The translations under genes and the position numbers were made by a program. The notes beneath the pieces are model-generated. The model did no database searches. It had not been told where the DNA came from and worked only from the letters and a program-made list of their open reading frames with translations. A DNA stretch of 64,000 nt. Source: Pseudomonas sp. BCA17. GTDB lineage: Bacteria; Pseudomonadota; Gammaproteobacteria; Pseudomonadales; Pseudomonadaceae. The number at the start of each line of letters is the position of its first letter. Positions within the stretch are counted from its first letter, which is position 1. The stretch is taken from the NCBI RefSeq assembly GCF_004519405.1, contig NZ_SGWI01000004.1:310001-374000 (forward strand). The letters are read 5' to 3'. This document shows, in pieces, positions 16,841-24,503 of this stretch.

Positions 16841-17767
16841 ATGACTTCCAAGCTGGAACAACTCAAGCAATTCACCACTGTCGTTGCCGATACCGGCGAT
16901 TTCTCGGCACTCGCCAAGCTCAAGCCACAAGACGCCACCACCAACCCTTCCCTGCTGCTCAAGGCCGCGTCGATTCCGGGCTATACCAAGCTGCTGAATG
17001 AATGTGTAAAGGACTGCGATGGCGATGTGGGCCTGGCCAGCGACCGCTTTGCGGTGGCGGTGGGTCAAGAAATCCTCAAAGTGGTACCGGGCCGCATTTC
17101 CACCGAGGTGGACGCCCGTCTGTCGTTCGACGAAGCCGCCATTCTCAAGCGGGCGCACCGCCTGATCGACCTTTACGACAAAGCCGGCGTTGGCCGTGAC
17201 CGTGTGCTGATCAAGATCGCCTCCACGTGGGAAGGCATCCGCGCGGCGGAAAAGCTGGAAAAAGAAGGTATCCAGACCAACCTGACCCTGCTGTTCTCCT
17301 TCGCCCAGGCCGTGGCCTGCGCCGAAGCCGGGGTGTTCCTGATTTCACCGTTCGTGGGCCGTATCTACGACTGGTACAAGAAGGCCAACGGCAACGACTA
17401 CACCGGCGCGGATGACCCGGGCGTGCAGTCGGTGACGCGCATCTACAACTACTACAAAGCCAATGGCTATAAGACTGTAGTGATGGGTGCGAGCTTCCGT
17501 AACCTGAGCCAGATCGAGGAGCTGGCCGGGTGTGATCGCCTGACCATCAGCCCGGATCTGCTGGAGAAGCTGGCAGCCGATACTGGCAAGCTGGAGCGTA
17601 AGCTGGCGCCCGGGCAGGCCGGTGAGGCGCGTATTCATATGGACGAGAAAGCGTTCCGCTGGGCCTCCAACGAAGACGCGATGGCAACTGAGAAACTGGC
17701 GGAGGGTATTCGGCAGTTTGCTCGGGATCAGGAGAAGCTGGAGGCGTTGTTGTCGGCCAAGCTGTAA
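16841..17767 (+). CDS. tal: transaldolase
   Basis: A 308-aa class I transaldolase of the pentose phosphate pathway, interconverting sedoheptulose 7-phosphate/glyceraldehyde 3-phosphate with erythrose 4-phosphate/fructose 6-phosphate. Visible motifs are DATTNPSLLLKAA near the start, the Schiff-base Lys in RVLIKIASTWEG, and NLTLLFSFAQAVACAEAG. The length is that of TalB-type enzymes. The start at ATG 16841 matches the family; a longer frame from 16784 does not. It is followed by a strong terminator. Confidence 0.97.
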   Translation: MTSKLEQLKQFTTVVADTGDFSALAKLKPQDATTNPSLLLKAASIPGYTKLLNECVKDCDGDVGLASDRFAVAVGQEILKVVPGRISTEVDARLSFDEAAILKRAHRLIDLYDKAGVGRDRVLIKIASTWEGIRAAEKLEKEGIQTNLTLLFSFAQAVACAEAGVFLISPFVGRIYDWYKKANGNDYTGADDPGVQSVTRIYNYYKANGYKTVVMGASFRNLSQIEELAGCDRLTISPDLLEKLAADTGKLERKLAPGQAGEARIHMDEKAFRWASNEDAMATEKLAEGIRQFARDQEKLEALLSAKL

Positions 17768-17782
17768 AAGCGCAGGCGGCAA

Positions 17783-17817
17783 AAAGGGCGGCACCTTTGC
17801 GGGTGCCGCCCTTTTTT
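17783..17817 (+). terminator. terminator after tal
   Basis: AAGGGCGGCACC and GGTGCCGCCCTT form a 12-bp stem with a 6-base loop, followed by a T-run. It is symmetrical enough to work in both directions. Confidence 0.9.
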
Positions 17818-17891
17818 GTGCCTTTGTCCCGGGCTCAAGCCAGGCTTAGCTTAACTGAGGGCGCGAAAGGTGGGTCAATCTGGAGACCGAC

Positions 17892-17916
17892 GCTCGCAAG
17901 CCCGCTCCCACAGCTG
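17892..17916. repeat. single REP element
   Basis: CTCGCAAGCCCGCTCCCACA, a Pseudomonas REP half-element between the tal terminator and rssC. Confidence 0.55.
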
Positions 17917-17936
17917 GAGGGGATTTCAGCTGCAGA

Positions 17937-18419
17937 TCAGTGGCGTTCCAGGGCGTTGACGAGGTCGTGGAAGGCTTCGCGGTTGGACTCGTTCAAGCCC
18001 ATCAGGATCTTGTGCGCTTCCAGCACCTTGACCCGTACGATTTCTTCGGACTGGTCTTGCGAAGGCAGGTCGGTCAGGCATTCAGGGCATGGGATCGGGC
18101 GGTCAACGATGTTGAACACCTGGTCGAAGCCCATCGACTGCAGCAGACGGGTGATGTCTTCGTGGGTGGTGACCACAGTCGGCAACAGGCCGACCTTCTG
18201 CCGAGACAGAATGGACAACTTGGCCAACAGGCCCAGCGTGGTGCTATCGATGCTGCGGGTTTCGGTCAGATCGATCACGATCGCCGAGAAGTTCAGCGCT
18301 GTGAAGATCCGCTCAATCGTCGCATCCAGCGCCGAACACAAGGTCAGGCGCACTTCACCGACAAACTTGAGGACAAATGTCCCGTCCTGCTCGGCGAATT
18401 GGATTCTTCCGGTACTCAT
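17937..18419 (-). CDS. rssC: STAS-domain anti-sigma factor antagonist (RssC-like)
   Basis: A 160-aa protein with an N-terminal STAS domain (residues about 5-105). The phosphorylatable Ser/Thr lies in DLTETRSIDSTTLGLL, the standard anti-anti-sigma motif. A CPEC pair (about 112-115) follows, then a helical tail. Its partner is the PP2C phosphatase encoded immediately upstream: the stop and start codons overlap as TGATG, so the two are translationally coupled. By position beside tal it corresponds to RssC of P. aeruginosa, which acts with RssB. A similar pair (HsbR/HsbA) exists elsewhere in pseudomonads, so the symbol rests on gene order. Confidence 0.85.
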   Translation of the reverse strand: MSTGRIQFAEQDGTFVLKFVGEVRLTLCSALDATIERIFTALNFSAIVIDLTETRSIDSTTLGLLAKLSILSRQKVGLLPTVVTTHEDITRLLQSMGFDQVFNIVDRPIPCPECLTDLPSQDQSEEIVRVKVLEAHKILMGLNESNREAFHDLVNALERH

Positions 18420-19600
18420 CAAAGATTCCTGCTCAACACCAATAGGGCGATATCATCCGGCATCTCCCCTAGCGTGGCCAATCCAAACACTTGCCGCAGG
18501 CCATCCAGGCTGCCGCCCGCCGACTTGACCTTTTGGGGCAAGGCGGCTTCTTTCTCCTTGAGTGTAGGCTCTGGAAGAAGGTCCAGGATACCGTCGGACA
18601 TCAGCGTGAGGCTGAAGGTCGGCGGCAGTTCCAGGATGTGGTCTTCGTAGGTGGCTTCATTGAACAAGCCTACGGGCAGACCACGCCCTTCCAGGTAACG
18701 CACACTGTCGGGAGTGTATAAAACAGGCATCGGCAGGTGACCGCCAATACTGTAGGTCAGAAGACCGGTTTCTTCATCAATCACGCCGCCGACCATCGTC
18801 ACGTGCTTGCCCAGCTTACAGCTGATCAGGCCTCGGTTGATGTGGCCCAGCACCTCGGAGGGGGTAAATTCCGGCAAGGTGCCATTGCGCTTGGATTCGA
18901 ACAACAACCGCGTGGTCATGAACTTCAACAACACGGTGACAAAAGCAGATGATGCGCCATGGCCGGAAACGTCGGCCAGGTAAAACGCTACACGTCGTTC
19001 ATCCACACGGAAGTAGTCGACGAAATCACCCGACAGGTACAACGACGGGATGATCTGGTGGGCAAACTTGAACTCGTCAATGCTCCACGGGCTGACCGGC
19101 AGCATGTTCATCTGCACCTGGCGACCGGCGTTCTGGTCCTCCTGGAGCAGATTGAGGCTGGCTTCGAGCTCGCGGTTGGCGCTCTCGAGCTTTTCGCGGT
19201 AACGCTGGTTCTCGACCAGCAGGCGTGCCCGGTCCAGCGCGCGGCGCACCGAATGCTCCAGCACGGCGAGGTCTTCCAGGGGCTTGATCAGGTAGTCGGC
19301 GGCGCCCAGGCGCAGGGCCTCGACGGCATCGTTCATCACGCCGGCACCGGACACGACAATCACCGGCGTCTGTGGGGCACGCTCAGTCACCTGGCGAATC
19401 AGCTCCAGGCCACCCATCTGGGGCATGCGCAGGTCGCAGATCACGAGGTCGGGCTGGTCGCGCTCGAACACCTGGAGACCCTGTTGGCCATTACTGGCCT
19501 GCAGGACGCTGAAGCCACTGTCTTCCAAATAGGCCGCGAGGCTCGCGCGCACTACTTCGTCGTCATCGATTATCAGCAGCGTGGCACTGGTTTTTTGCAT
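18419..19600 (-). CDS. rssB: response regulator with PP2C phosphatase domain (RssB-like)
   Basis: A 393-aa protein. Residues 1-125 are a receiver domain (IIDDDE, phospho-acceptor D in VICDLRMP, conserved K in YLIKPLED). A coiled linker (about 130-165) leads to a SpoIIE/PP2C-type phosphatase with GDFVDYF, ADVSGHGAS, MSDGILD and a C-terminal DDIALLVL, so the metal-binding Asp residues are kept. E. coli RssB delivers RpoS to ClpXP and has a degenerate phosphatase; this one looks active and may dephosphorylate the STAS partner. It is the first gene of the rssB-rssC pair. Confidence 0.9.
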   Translation of the reverse strand: MQKTSATLLIIDDDEVVRASLAAYLEDSGFSVLQASNGQQGLQVFERDQPDLVICDLRMPQMGGLELIRQVTERAPQTPVIVVSGAGVMNDAVEALRLGAADYLIKPLEDLAVLEHSVRRALDRARLLVENQRYREKLESANRELEASLNLLQEDQNAGRQVQMNMLPVSPWSIDEFKFAHQIIPSLYLSGDFVDYFRVDERRVAFYLADVSGHGASSAFVTVLLKFMTTRLLFESKRNGTLPEFTPSEVLGHINRGLISCKLGKHVTMVGGVIDEETGLLTYSIGGHLPMPVLYTPDSVRYLEGRGLPVGLFNEATYEDHILELPPTFSLTLMSDGILDLLPEPTLKEKEAALPQKVKSAGGSLDGLRQVFGLATLGEMPDDIALLVLSRNL

Positions 19601-19876
19601 GTGGGCAAACGGCGCCAGAATTAGGTTGGCGTAGGTGGCTCGACAATGGCCGGGCGCACGTACTGGATTCGCTTTCTAGCCTCTCTGTCCTACAAAGCAT
19701 AGGCAATTAACCCACGCACAACTGTAAAGCAGAGGTGCCCTTCTAAGGCGCAGACGGTACTCCCATCCGTCAGGGGTTTCAAGCTCATGCCGATGGTCGC
19801 CGGGCGTCTTTACACCGCAAATCACCGGGAGTTATAAGAACAGCCAACACCACAACACAAAGTAAGGATGGAACCC

Positions 19877-20173
19877 ATGAGCGAACACGAGCGCGACTAC
19901 GCCGAGAAACGCGACTTCATCCGCATGCGAGTGGATGCCGATGTGTCGTTGATCCACGCCGGGCAGGAGATAGCCGGGGTTTGCCTGGACCTTTCCAGCT
20001 CAGGCATGCAGGTGCAGGCCCCTCGCCAGTTCAACGTGGGTGACCCATTGACGGTACGCATCGATTCAGAGCATCCGGCCCTCAAGGGGCTGGAGGCGGA
20101 CACCGAGGTGGTGTGGACCAAGGCTATGGGGGATGAGCAGCACCTGGGCCTGAAGATCTTGAAAATGCGCTGA
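19877..20173 (+). CDS. PilZ-domain c-di-GMP-binding protein
   Basis: A 98-aa single-domain PilZ protein. The c-di-GMP contact residues are present as RDFIR (RxxxR) at about 12-16 and DLSSSG (DxSxxG) at about 40-45. It probably works as a small c-di-GMP receptor; the output is unknown. I chose ATG 19877 because TAAGGA (19863-19868) lies eight bases upstream, whereas the ATG at 19868 overlaps that site. A bidirectional terminator separates it from mlaA. Confidence 0.88.
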   Translation: MSEHERDYAEKRDFIRMRVDADVSLIHAGQEIAGVCLDLSSSGMQVQAPRQFNVGDPLTVRIDSEHPALKGLEADTEVVWTKAMGDEQHLGLKILKMR

Positions 20174-20184
20174 AAGCCATCCAC

Positions 20185-20215
20185 AAAAAAGGCGACCACT
20201 AAGGGTCGCCTTTTT
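20185..20215. terminator. bidirectional terminator
   Basis: GGCGACC (20191-20197) and GGTCGCC (20204-20210) form the stem, flanked by A-run and T-run, so it serves both the PilZ gene and mlaA. Confidence 0.88.
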
Positions 20216-20235
20216 CCATTTCAAAATGTCACAGC

Positions 20236-20925
20236 TTAAAAGTCGTCGACGACCTTGCCATCCTTGACCTTGAACTCACGGTTCTGCAGGTACGCATTAC
20301 GGATGAAGGTGTACTTGTCGCCGGTGATCAACTTCTCGCTGTCGAGCAGGCTGGCACGGGTATCAACAATGTTCAGGCCGAAGGTGCTGTTACGCCAGCC
20401 GATATCGTTCATGTAGCGATACGGCTGGGTGTAGGTGTCGACGTATCGGGACGGCGCATCACGCAGGGTGCTCGGCCCCAGCAACGGCAGCATCACGTAA
20501 GGACCACTGCCAACGCCCCAGTAGCCGAGGGTCTGGCCGAAGTCTTCATCGTTGCGGTGCAGCCCCATTTTGGTGCCGACATCGATAAAGCCCAGCACAC
20601 CGAATGTGGTGTTCACCAGCAGGCGAGCGGTGTCGACACCGGCCGCATGCGGTTTGAGCTGCAGCACGTCATTGGCAAAGTTGCCGACATCGCCGATGTT
20701 GCGGAAGAAGTTATGGATGCCCGTCTGCATGAACTGCGGGGTGACAAACTGATAACCCTGGGCCAATGGCTTGAGCGCGTAAGTGTCAACGGTGTCGTTG
20801 AAGGTGAAGATCGGACGGTTGACGCTTTCCCATGGATCGTCTTCCGACGCAGCCTGGGCGGCGAACGGGGCCATTAAAATAGTGGCACACACAGATAGCT
20901 GAGCGAAGTACTGGCTCCAGCGCAT
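20236..20925 (-). CDS. mlaA: MlaA/VacJ-family outer-membrane lipid asymmetry protein
   Basis: A 229-aa MlaA protein, which in the Mla pathway removes misplaced phospholipids from the outer leaflet and hands them to MlaC. The family core is clear: DPWESVNRPIFTFND, LLVNTTFGVLGFIDVG, EDFGQTLGYWGVGSGPYVMLPLLGPS and a C-terminal LLDSEKL. The signal peptide ends ...FAAQAASEDDPW and has no lipobox cysteine where the lipoprotein form would have one; the only early Cys (13) is misplaced. Thus it may be processed by signal peptidase I. Confidence 0.93.
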   Translation of the reverse strand: MRWSQYFAQLSVCATILMAPFAAQAASEDDPWESVNRPIFTFNDTVDTYALKPLAQGYQFVTPQFMQTGIHNFFRNIGDVGNFANDVLQLKPHAAGVDTARLLVNTTFGVLGFIDVGTKMGLHRNDEDFGQTLGYWGVGSGPYVMLPLLGPSTLRDAPSRYVDTYTQPYRYMNDIGWRNSTFGLNIVDTRASLLDSEKLITGDKYTFIRNAYLQNREFKVKDGKVVDDF

Positions 20926-21121
20926 AGCTTTGGCTCCTTGAATAGTCTGTCATGGGCGCTATGCCCTGAAGAAGGCCGTCAGTATATGACGGAAGTAACA
21001 ATTTAGGCAGCCAGTAGGAAACGTCATATGGAAAATGCACAAAATTCCTACAATCACCTGCCGATGTCATCTGCTTGTCATACCGCCTCGCTAGCGTCAC
21101 AGCTATTTCAGGGATGTTGAA

Positions 21122-21730
21122 ATGCCTCACGCCGAAATTGCCGTCTCCAGCGCCCCGGCCCTGACTGCCATACTGTTCGGCCTGAGTGGCTGCCTGGTGG
21201 ACTTCGGTTCCCAGGCACGCACCGATTCGTCATCTCTCGACTCCCAAGCCACCCCTGGCGCGCTGAAGATCCTGCGTAGCCTCAAGGAGCAGGGCGTGCC
21301 ATGTGCCTGGCTGGATGAACTGCCCGCCGCAGTGACCAAGCCACTGGCCGCCCAATTACCTGATTGGTTGAAAGCAATACCGCCCTCCTCCATCCGCTGG
21401 CCTGCGCCTCATGCGTGCTGGCAAGCCTTGATGGAATTGAACATCGAACGCCTGGACGGCTGCGTACTGGTCAGCGGTGAGCCACGCCTGTTGCAGTCAG
21501 GGCTGAATGCCGGGCTGTGGACCATTGGCCTGGCGTCCTGCGGGTCACTCTGTGGCCTGGCGCCCGAGCAATGGCAGGCACTCACCGAGCAACAGCGCGA
21601 GCACAAGCGCGGCAAAGCCACGGTGGCGCTGTATGGGCTGGGCGTGCACTCGGTGATCGATCACCTGGGCGAGCTTGGTACCTGCCTGGCGGACATCAGC
21701 CTGCGCCGGCTCAAAGGCGAGAAGCCCTGA
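21122..21730 (+). CDS. phosphonatase-like HAD protein lacking catalytic Asp residues
   Basis: A 202-aa protein with a HAD fold of the phosphonoacetaldehyde hydrolase branch. Motif I reads FGLSGCLVDFGSQA; active relatives have FDWAGTTVDFGS or FDxDGT, so the nucleophile Asp is Gly here and the second acid is Ser. The later PGALKILRSLKEQGVPCAWLDE follows the motif II region. It is probably not a phosphatase and may have a binding or regulatory role. Orthologues at this locus in other pseudomonads are, from memory, also annotated as HAD hydrolases. Ribosome site AGGGA precedes ATG 21122. Confidence 0.75.
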   Translation: MPHAEIAVSSAPALTAILFGLSGCLVDFGSQARTDSSSLDSQATPGALKILRSLKEQGVPCAWLDELPAAVTKPLAAQLPDWLKAIPPSSIRWPAPHACWQALMELNIERLDGCVLVSGEPRLLQSGLNAGLWTIGLASCGSLCGLAPEQWQALTEQQREHKRGKATVALYGLGVHSVIDHLGELGTCLADISLRRLKGEKP

Positions 21731-21840
21731 TCGAGATCATGCACAGTCGGCGCCGGTGGATTAATCTACAGGTCAGCCCGTAGACCTTTCCCGGCGTGCC
21801 GCGGTCTATGCCAGTGCCTATCGATAAAAGGAAAAACGTC

Positions 21841-22107
21841 ATGCCTGATCGCAAAAAACTGGAAGAACAGGTCGAAATCCTGCGCGGGCAGCTGGAACAG
21901 GACCCGCCGCTCTCGCTCGAAAAACGTGAAGCGCTGGAAGAGTTGATCGCCCGATTCGAAGTGCAACTTGAATTGGAACCGGCGACTCAGACACCCAGCA
22001 TTGCTGACGATGTAAACCGGGCGGTGGAGGGGTTTGAACTGGATCATCCAGGCATTGCCGGGACATTGCGCAATATCGTGCTCACGCTGGGCAATATCGG
22101 GATCTGA
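21841..22107 (+). CDS. DUF4404 family protein
   Basis: An 88-aa mostly helical protein beginning PDRKKLEEQVEILRGQLEQ, with a predicted coiled coil in residues 1-42 and the conserved C-terminal HPGIAGTLRNIVLTLGNIGI. This matches the small DUF4404 family of pseudomonads. Function unknown. AAGGA lies seven bases before ATG 21841; in-frame codons upstream from 21796 are not needed. A REPIN follows before convergent queF. Confidence 0.82.
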   Translation: MPDRKKLEEQVEILRGQLEQDPPLSLEKREALEELIARFEVQLELEPATQTPSIADDVNRAVEGFELDHPGIAGTLRNIVLTLGNIGI

Positions 22108-22137
22108 TTTACCCCGCCAACCAAGCGCAGATCCAAC

Positions 22138-22230
22138 TGTGGGAGGGGGCTTGCTCCCGATAGCAGAGGTTCAGACACAAAAGCTGTGACTGACACTCCG
22201 CCATCGGGAACAAGCCCCCTCCCACATTGG
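22138..22230. repeat. REPIN (paired inverted REP)
   Basis: Left arm CTGTGGGAGGGGGCTTGCTC... (22138-22164) and right arm CCATCGGGAACAAGCCCCCT... (22201-22230) are inverted copies separated by about 35 bases. This is the usual doublet form mobilised by RAYT transposases. It lies between convergent genes. Confidence 0.85.
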
Positions 22231-22243
22231 TGTCGCGTGCAGG

Positions 22244-23074
22244 CTACTGACGAGCCAGGCGCACGTTCTGGAACGCTACATCCTCAGTGCTGCGATACGG
22301 GTTGATATCCAACCCGCCACGGCGCACATACCGCGCATACACCGTCAATTTCTCCGGCTTCAGCAGGCGCTGCAGGTCGAGGAAGATGCGTTCCACGCAT
22401 TGCTCATGGAAGTCCGAGTGCTGGCGAAAGCTCACGATATATTCCAGCAGGCTCGCGTGATCCAGCGCCGATCCACGGTACTCCACCACCACGCTGCCCC
22501 AATCGGGCTGGCTGGTGACCGGGCAGTTGGATTTGAGCAGGTGGCTGTGCACGCTCTCCTCGACGATGCGCGAAGCATCGCAGCGCAGCAGTTCGGGGCG
22601 CGGATGCTCGTAGTTGCTGACACTGATATCCAAGCCATCGATACACACACCCGGCAATGCCATCACGCCCTCGGCCTCGATCTCGGCCAGGCTGCGGATG
22701 CGCACAGTCACAGGTTTGCCGGCGGCGGCGCTGAGGTCGTCGCGTAGCGTCGTTTCCAGGCTCTGGGTGTCGGCGAAGGCGGTCTGATTCAGCGAATTGA
22801 GGTACAGCTTGAAGGACTTGGACTCGATGATGTTCGGCGAGTCGGCCGGAATGCTGAATTCACCGATGGCCACCACCGGCTTGCCCGACGGCAGCAGCCA
22901 GGACAATTCGAAGCAGTTCCAGAAATCTACGCCCTTGTAAGGCAAAGTCTCGGCGCTGAGGCCAAGCTCGGCCCACTTGGCAGCGCGAGGGATCGGGAAC
23001 AGCAACGACGGCGTGTAAGTGGAGATGTATTCACTGGACTTGCCCAGCGGCGAATGTTCGGCTGCGGGATGCAT
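22244..23074 (-). CDS. queF: NADPH-dependent preQ0 reductase
   Basis: A 276-aa QueF that reduces 7-cyano-7-deazaguanine to preQ1 in queuosine synthesis. It is the long, two-domain form. Motifs seen are FWNCFELSWL, FSIPADSPNIIESKSFKLYLNSLNQT (NADPH-binding QueF motif) and KSNCPVTSQPDWG with the active-site Cys. The C-terminus has SFRQHSDFHEQCVERIF, the second T-fold half. All catalytic residues are present. Convergent with DUF4404, upstream of a copper protein gene on the same strand. Confidence 0.97.
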   Translation of the reverse strand: MHPAAEHSPLGKSSEYISTYTPSLLFPIPRAAKWAELGLSAETLPYKGVDFWNCFELSWLLPSGKPVVAIGEFSIPADSPNIIESKSFKLYLNSLNQTAFADTQSLETTLRDDLSAAAGKPVTVRIRSLAEIEAEGVMALPGVCIDGLDISVSNYEHPRPELLRCDASRIVEESVHSHLLKSNCPVTSQPDWGSVVVEYRGSALDHASLLEYIVSFRQHSDFHEQCVERIFLDLQRLLKPEKLTVYARYVRRGGLDINPYRSTEDVAFQNVRLARQ

Positions 23075-23143
23075 GGCGGAAACCTGGCTAAATAAACCGC
23101 GCCAGTCTACCAGTCTTTGCCCCCGCGCCTAAACGGCACGGGA

Positions 23144-23665
23144 TCAATCGACGTTGAGCTGGCCGACCATGCCCGCCTGGTAGTGCCCGGGAATGTTGCA
23201 GGCAAACTCCAGGCCGGTACTTTTACTGAACGTCCAGGTCAATTCGGCGGTTTTACCCGGCTCGACCAGCACGCTATTGGGGTCATCATGCTGCATGCCG
23301 CCCTTATCACCATGCCCCATTGCACTGTGATCCATCTTGCCCATGCCGGTCGCGGTGAGCATGCCACTGGCCTGCATCTGTAACATTTCCTTCTGGTGTT
23401 CGGCATGCATCGCCGCGTCGCCCAGGTTGAATTCGTGAAGCAACTGGCCTTTGTTGACGAGTACAAAGCGCACCGTCTCACCGGCTTTTACGTGCAAAGA
23501 TTTGGGCGAAAACGAAATGTCCTGAAGTACAACTTCCACGGTACGCGTGGCCTTGCTCGCCGGCGCCGGCTGGCCAAATGCGAACGTGTGGCCTGCATCG
23601 GCAGTTGCATCGAAACTCAAGGCCAACAAGCAACCCGCCAGGATCAGGGGTATACGCAACGCCAT
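23144..23665 (-). CDS. exported cupredoxin-like copper-binding protein
   Basis: A 173-aa periplasmic protein. The signal peptide is RIPLILAGCLLALSFDATADA. The cupredoxin fold spans about 45-173 with VVLQDISFSPKSLHVKAGETVRFVLVNKG and copper ligands H (LLHEFNL), C and H (EFACNIPGHYQAGM) and a final Met. Between them lies a Met/His-rich insert (MGKMDHSAMGHGDKGGMQHDD) that could bind further copper. Start ATG 23665 has GGAG seven bases upstream. It diverges from copRS, with a cop-box-like palindrome between, so it is likely induced by copper and binds or scavenges it in the periplasm. Confidence 0.9.
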   Translation of the reverse strand: MALRIPLILAGCLLALSFDATADAGHTFAFGQPAPASKATRTVEVVLQDISFSPKSLHVKAGETVRFVLVNKGQLLHEFNLGDAAMHAEHQKEMLQMQASGMLTATGMGKMDHSAMGHGDKGGMQHDDPNSVLVEPGKTAELTWTFSKSTGLEFACNIPGHYQAGMVGQLNVD

Positions 23666-23743
23666 CGCTCTTCTCCAAAAATGTGTGACTCGCTTGACCC
23701 ACACTCTAAGATTACGCCGCTGCCAGCCAGCTGACTGTTAGAT

Positions 23744-23757
23744 TACAACTTTGTCAG
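23744..23757. promoter_or_regulatory. cop-box-like palindrome (CopR/CusR operator)
   Basis: TTACAACTTTGTCA reads TGACAAAGTTGTAA on the other strand, close to the CusR/CopR box TGACAANNTTGTCA with one changed base. It sits in the spacer between the cupredoxin gene and copR, 66 bases before copR. Binding is inferred. Confidence 0.65.
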
Positions 23758-23822
23758 CTTGCGCCCTTCCCCTGGCGCCCACGGTATAAAGCCCGTCGTG
23801 CCCCGTTGCCAAGAGTTACCCC

Positions 23823-24503
23823 ATGAAACTGCTGATCGTCGAAGACCAACCCAAAACCGGCCACTACCTGCGCCAGGGCCTGGCCGAGGCCGGCTTTACC
23901 ACCGAGCTGGTGGCTGACGGCACCACGGGACAGCACCTGGCACTGACCGGCGACTACGACCTGCTGATCCTCGATGTCATGCTGCCGGGCCGCGACGGCT
24001 GGCAAATCCTGCAAGCGGTGCGCAGCGCCGGCCTGGACCTCCCGGTGTTGTTCCTCACCGCCCGCGATGCCGTGGAAGATCGCGTACACGGCCTGGAGCT
24101 GGGGGCCGACGACTACCTGATCAAGCCCTTCGCCTTCTCCGAACTGCTGGCCCGGGTGCGCAGCCTGTTGCGCCGAGGCAGCAGTACCTCCCAGGAAACT
24201 GCACTGCAACTGGCCGACCTGCGCCTGGACTTGATCCGTCGCAGGGTCGAACGCAACGGCCAGCGTATCGACCTGACCGCCAAGGAATTCGCCCTGCTGG
24301 AGCTGCTGCTGCGGCGCCAGGGCGAAGTGCTGCCCAAGACGTTGATCGCCTCCCAGGTGTGGGACATGAACTTCGACAGTGATACCAACATCATCGAAGT
24401 GGCCATCCGCCGGCTGCGCCTGAAAGTCGACGACAACTCCCCCAATAAACTGATCCACACCGTGCGCGGCATGGGTTATGTGCTGGAGGAGCGCGTCAAT
24501 TGA
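23823..24503 (+). CDS. copR: heavy-metal response regulator CopR
   Basis: A 226-aa OmpR-type regulator. The receiver (1-118) has VEDQPKTGHYLRQGLAEAGF, which is typical of the CusR/CopR group, phospho-acceptor D51 in LILDVMLPG, and K in YLIKPFAF. The winged helix (125-224) ends NIIEVAIRRLRLKVDDNSPNKLIHTVRGMGYVLE. It should activate copper-resistance genes after phosphorylation by CopS. Its stop overlaps the TTG start of copS by four bases. A cop-box lies upstream, so it may control itself and the divergent cupredoxin gene. Confidence 0.95.
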   Translation: MKLLIVEDQPKTGHYLRQGLAEAGFTTELVADGTTGQHLALTGDYDLLILDVMLPGRDGWQILQAVRSAGLDLPVLFLTARDAVEDRVHGLELGADDYLIKPFAFSELLARVRSLLRRGSSTSQETALQLADLRLDLIRRRVERNGQRIDLTAKEFALLELLLRRQGEVLPKTLIASQVWDMNFDSDTNIIEVAIRRLRLKVDDNSPNKLIHTVRGMGYVLEERVN

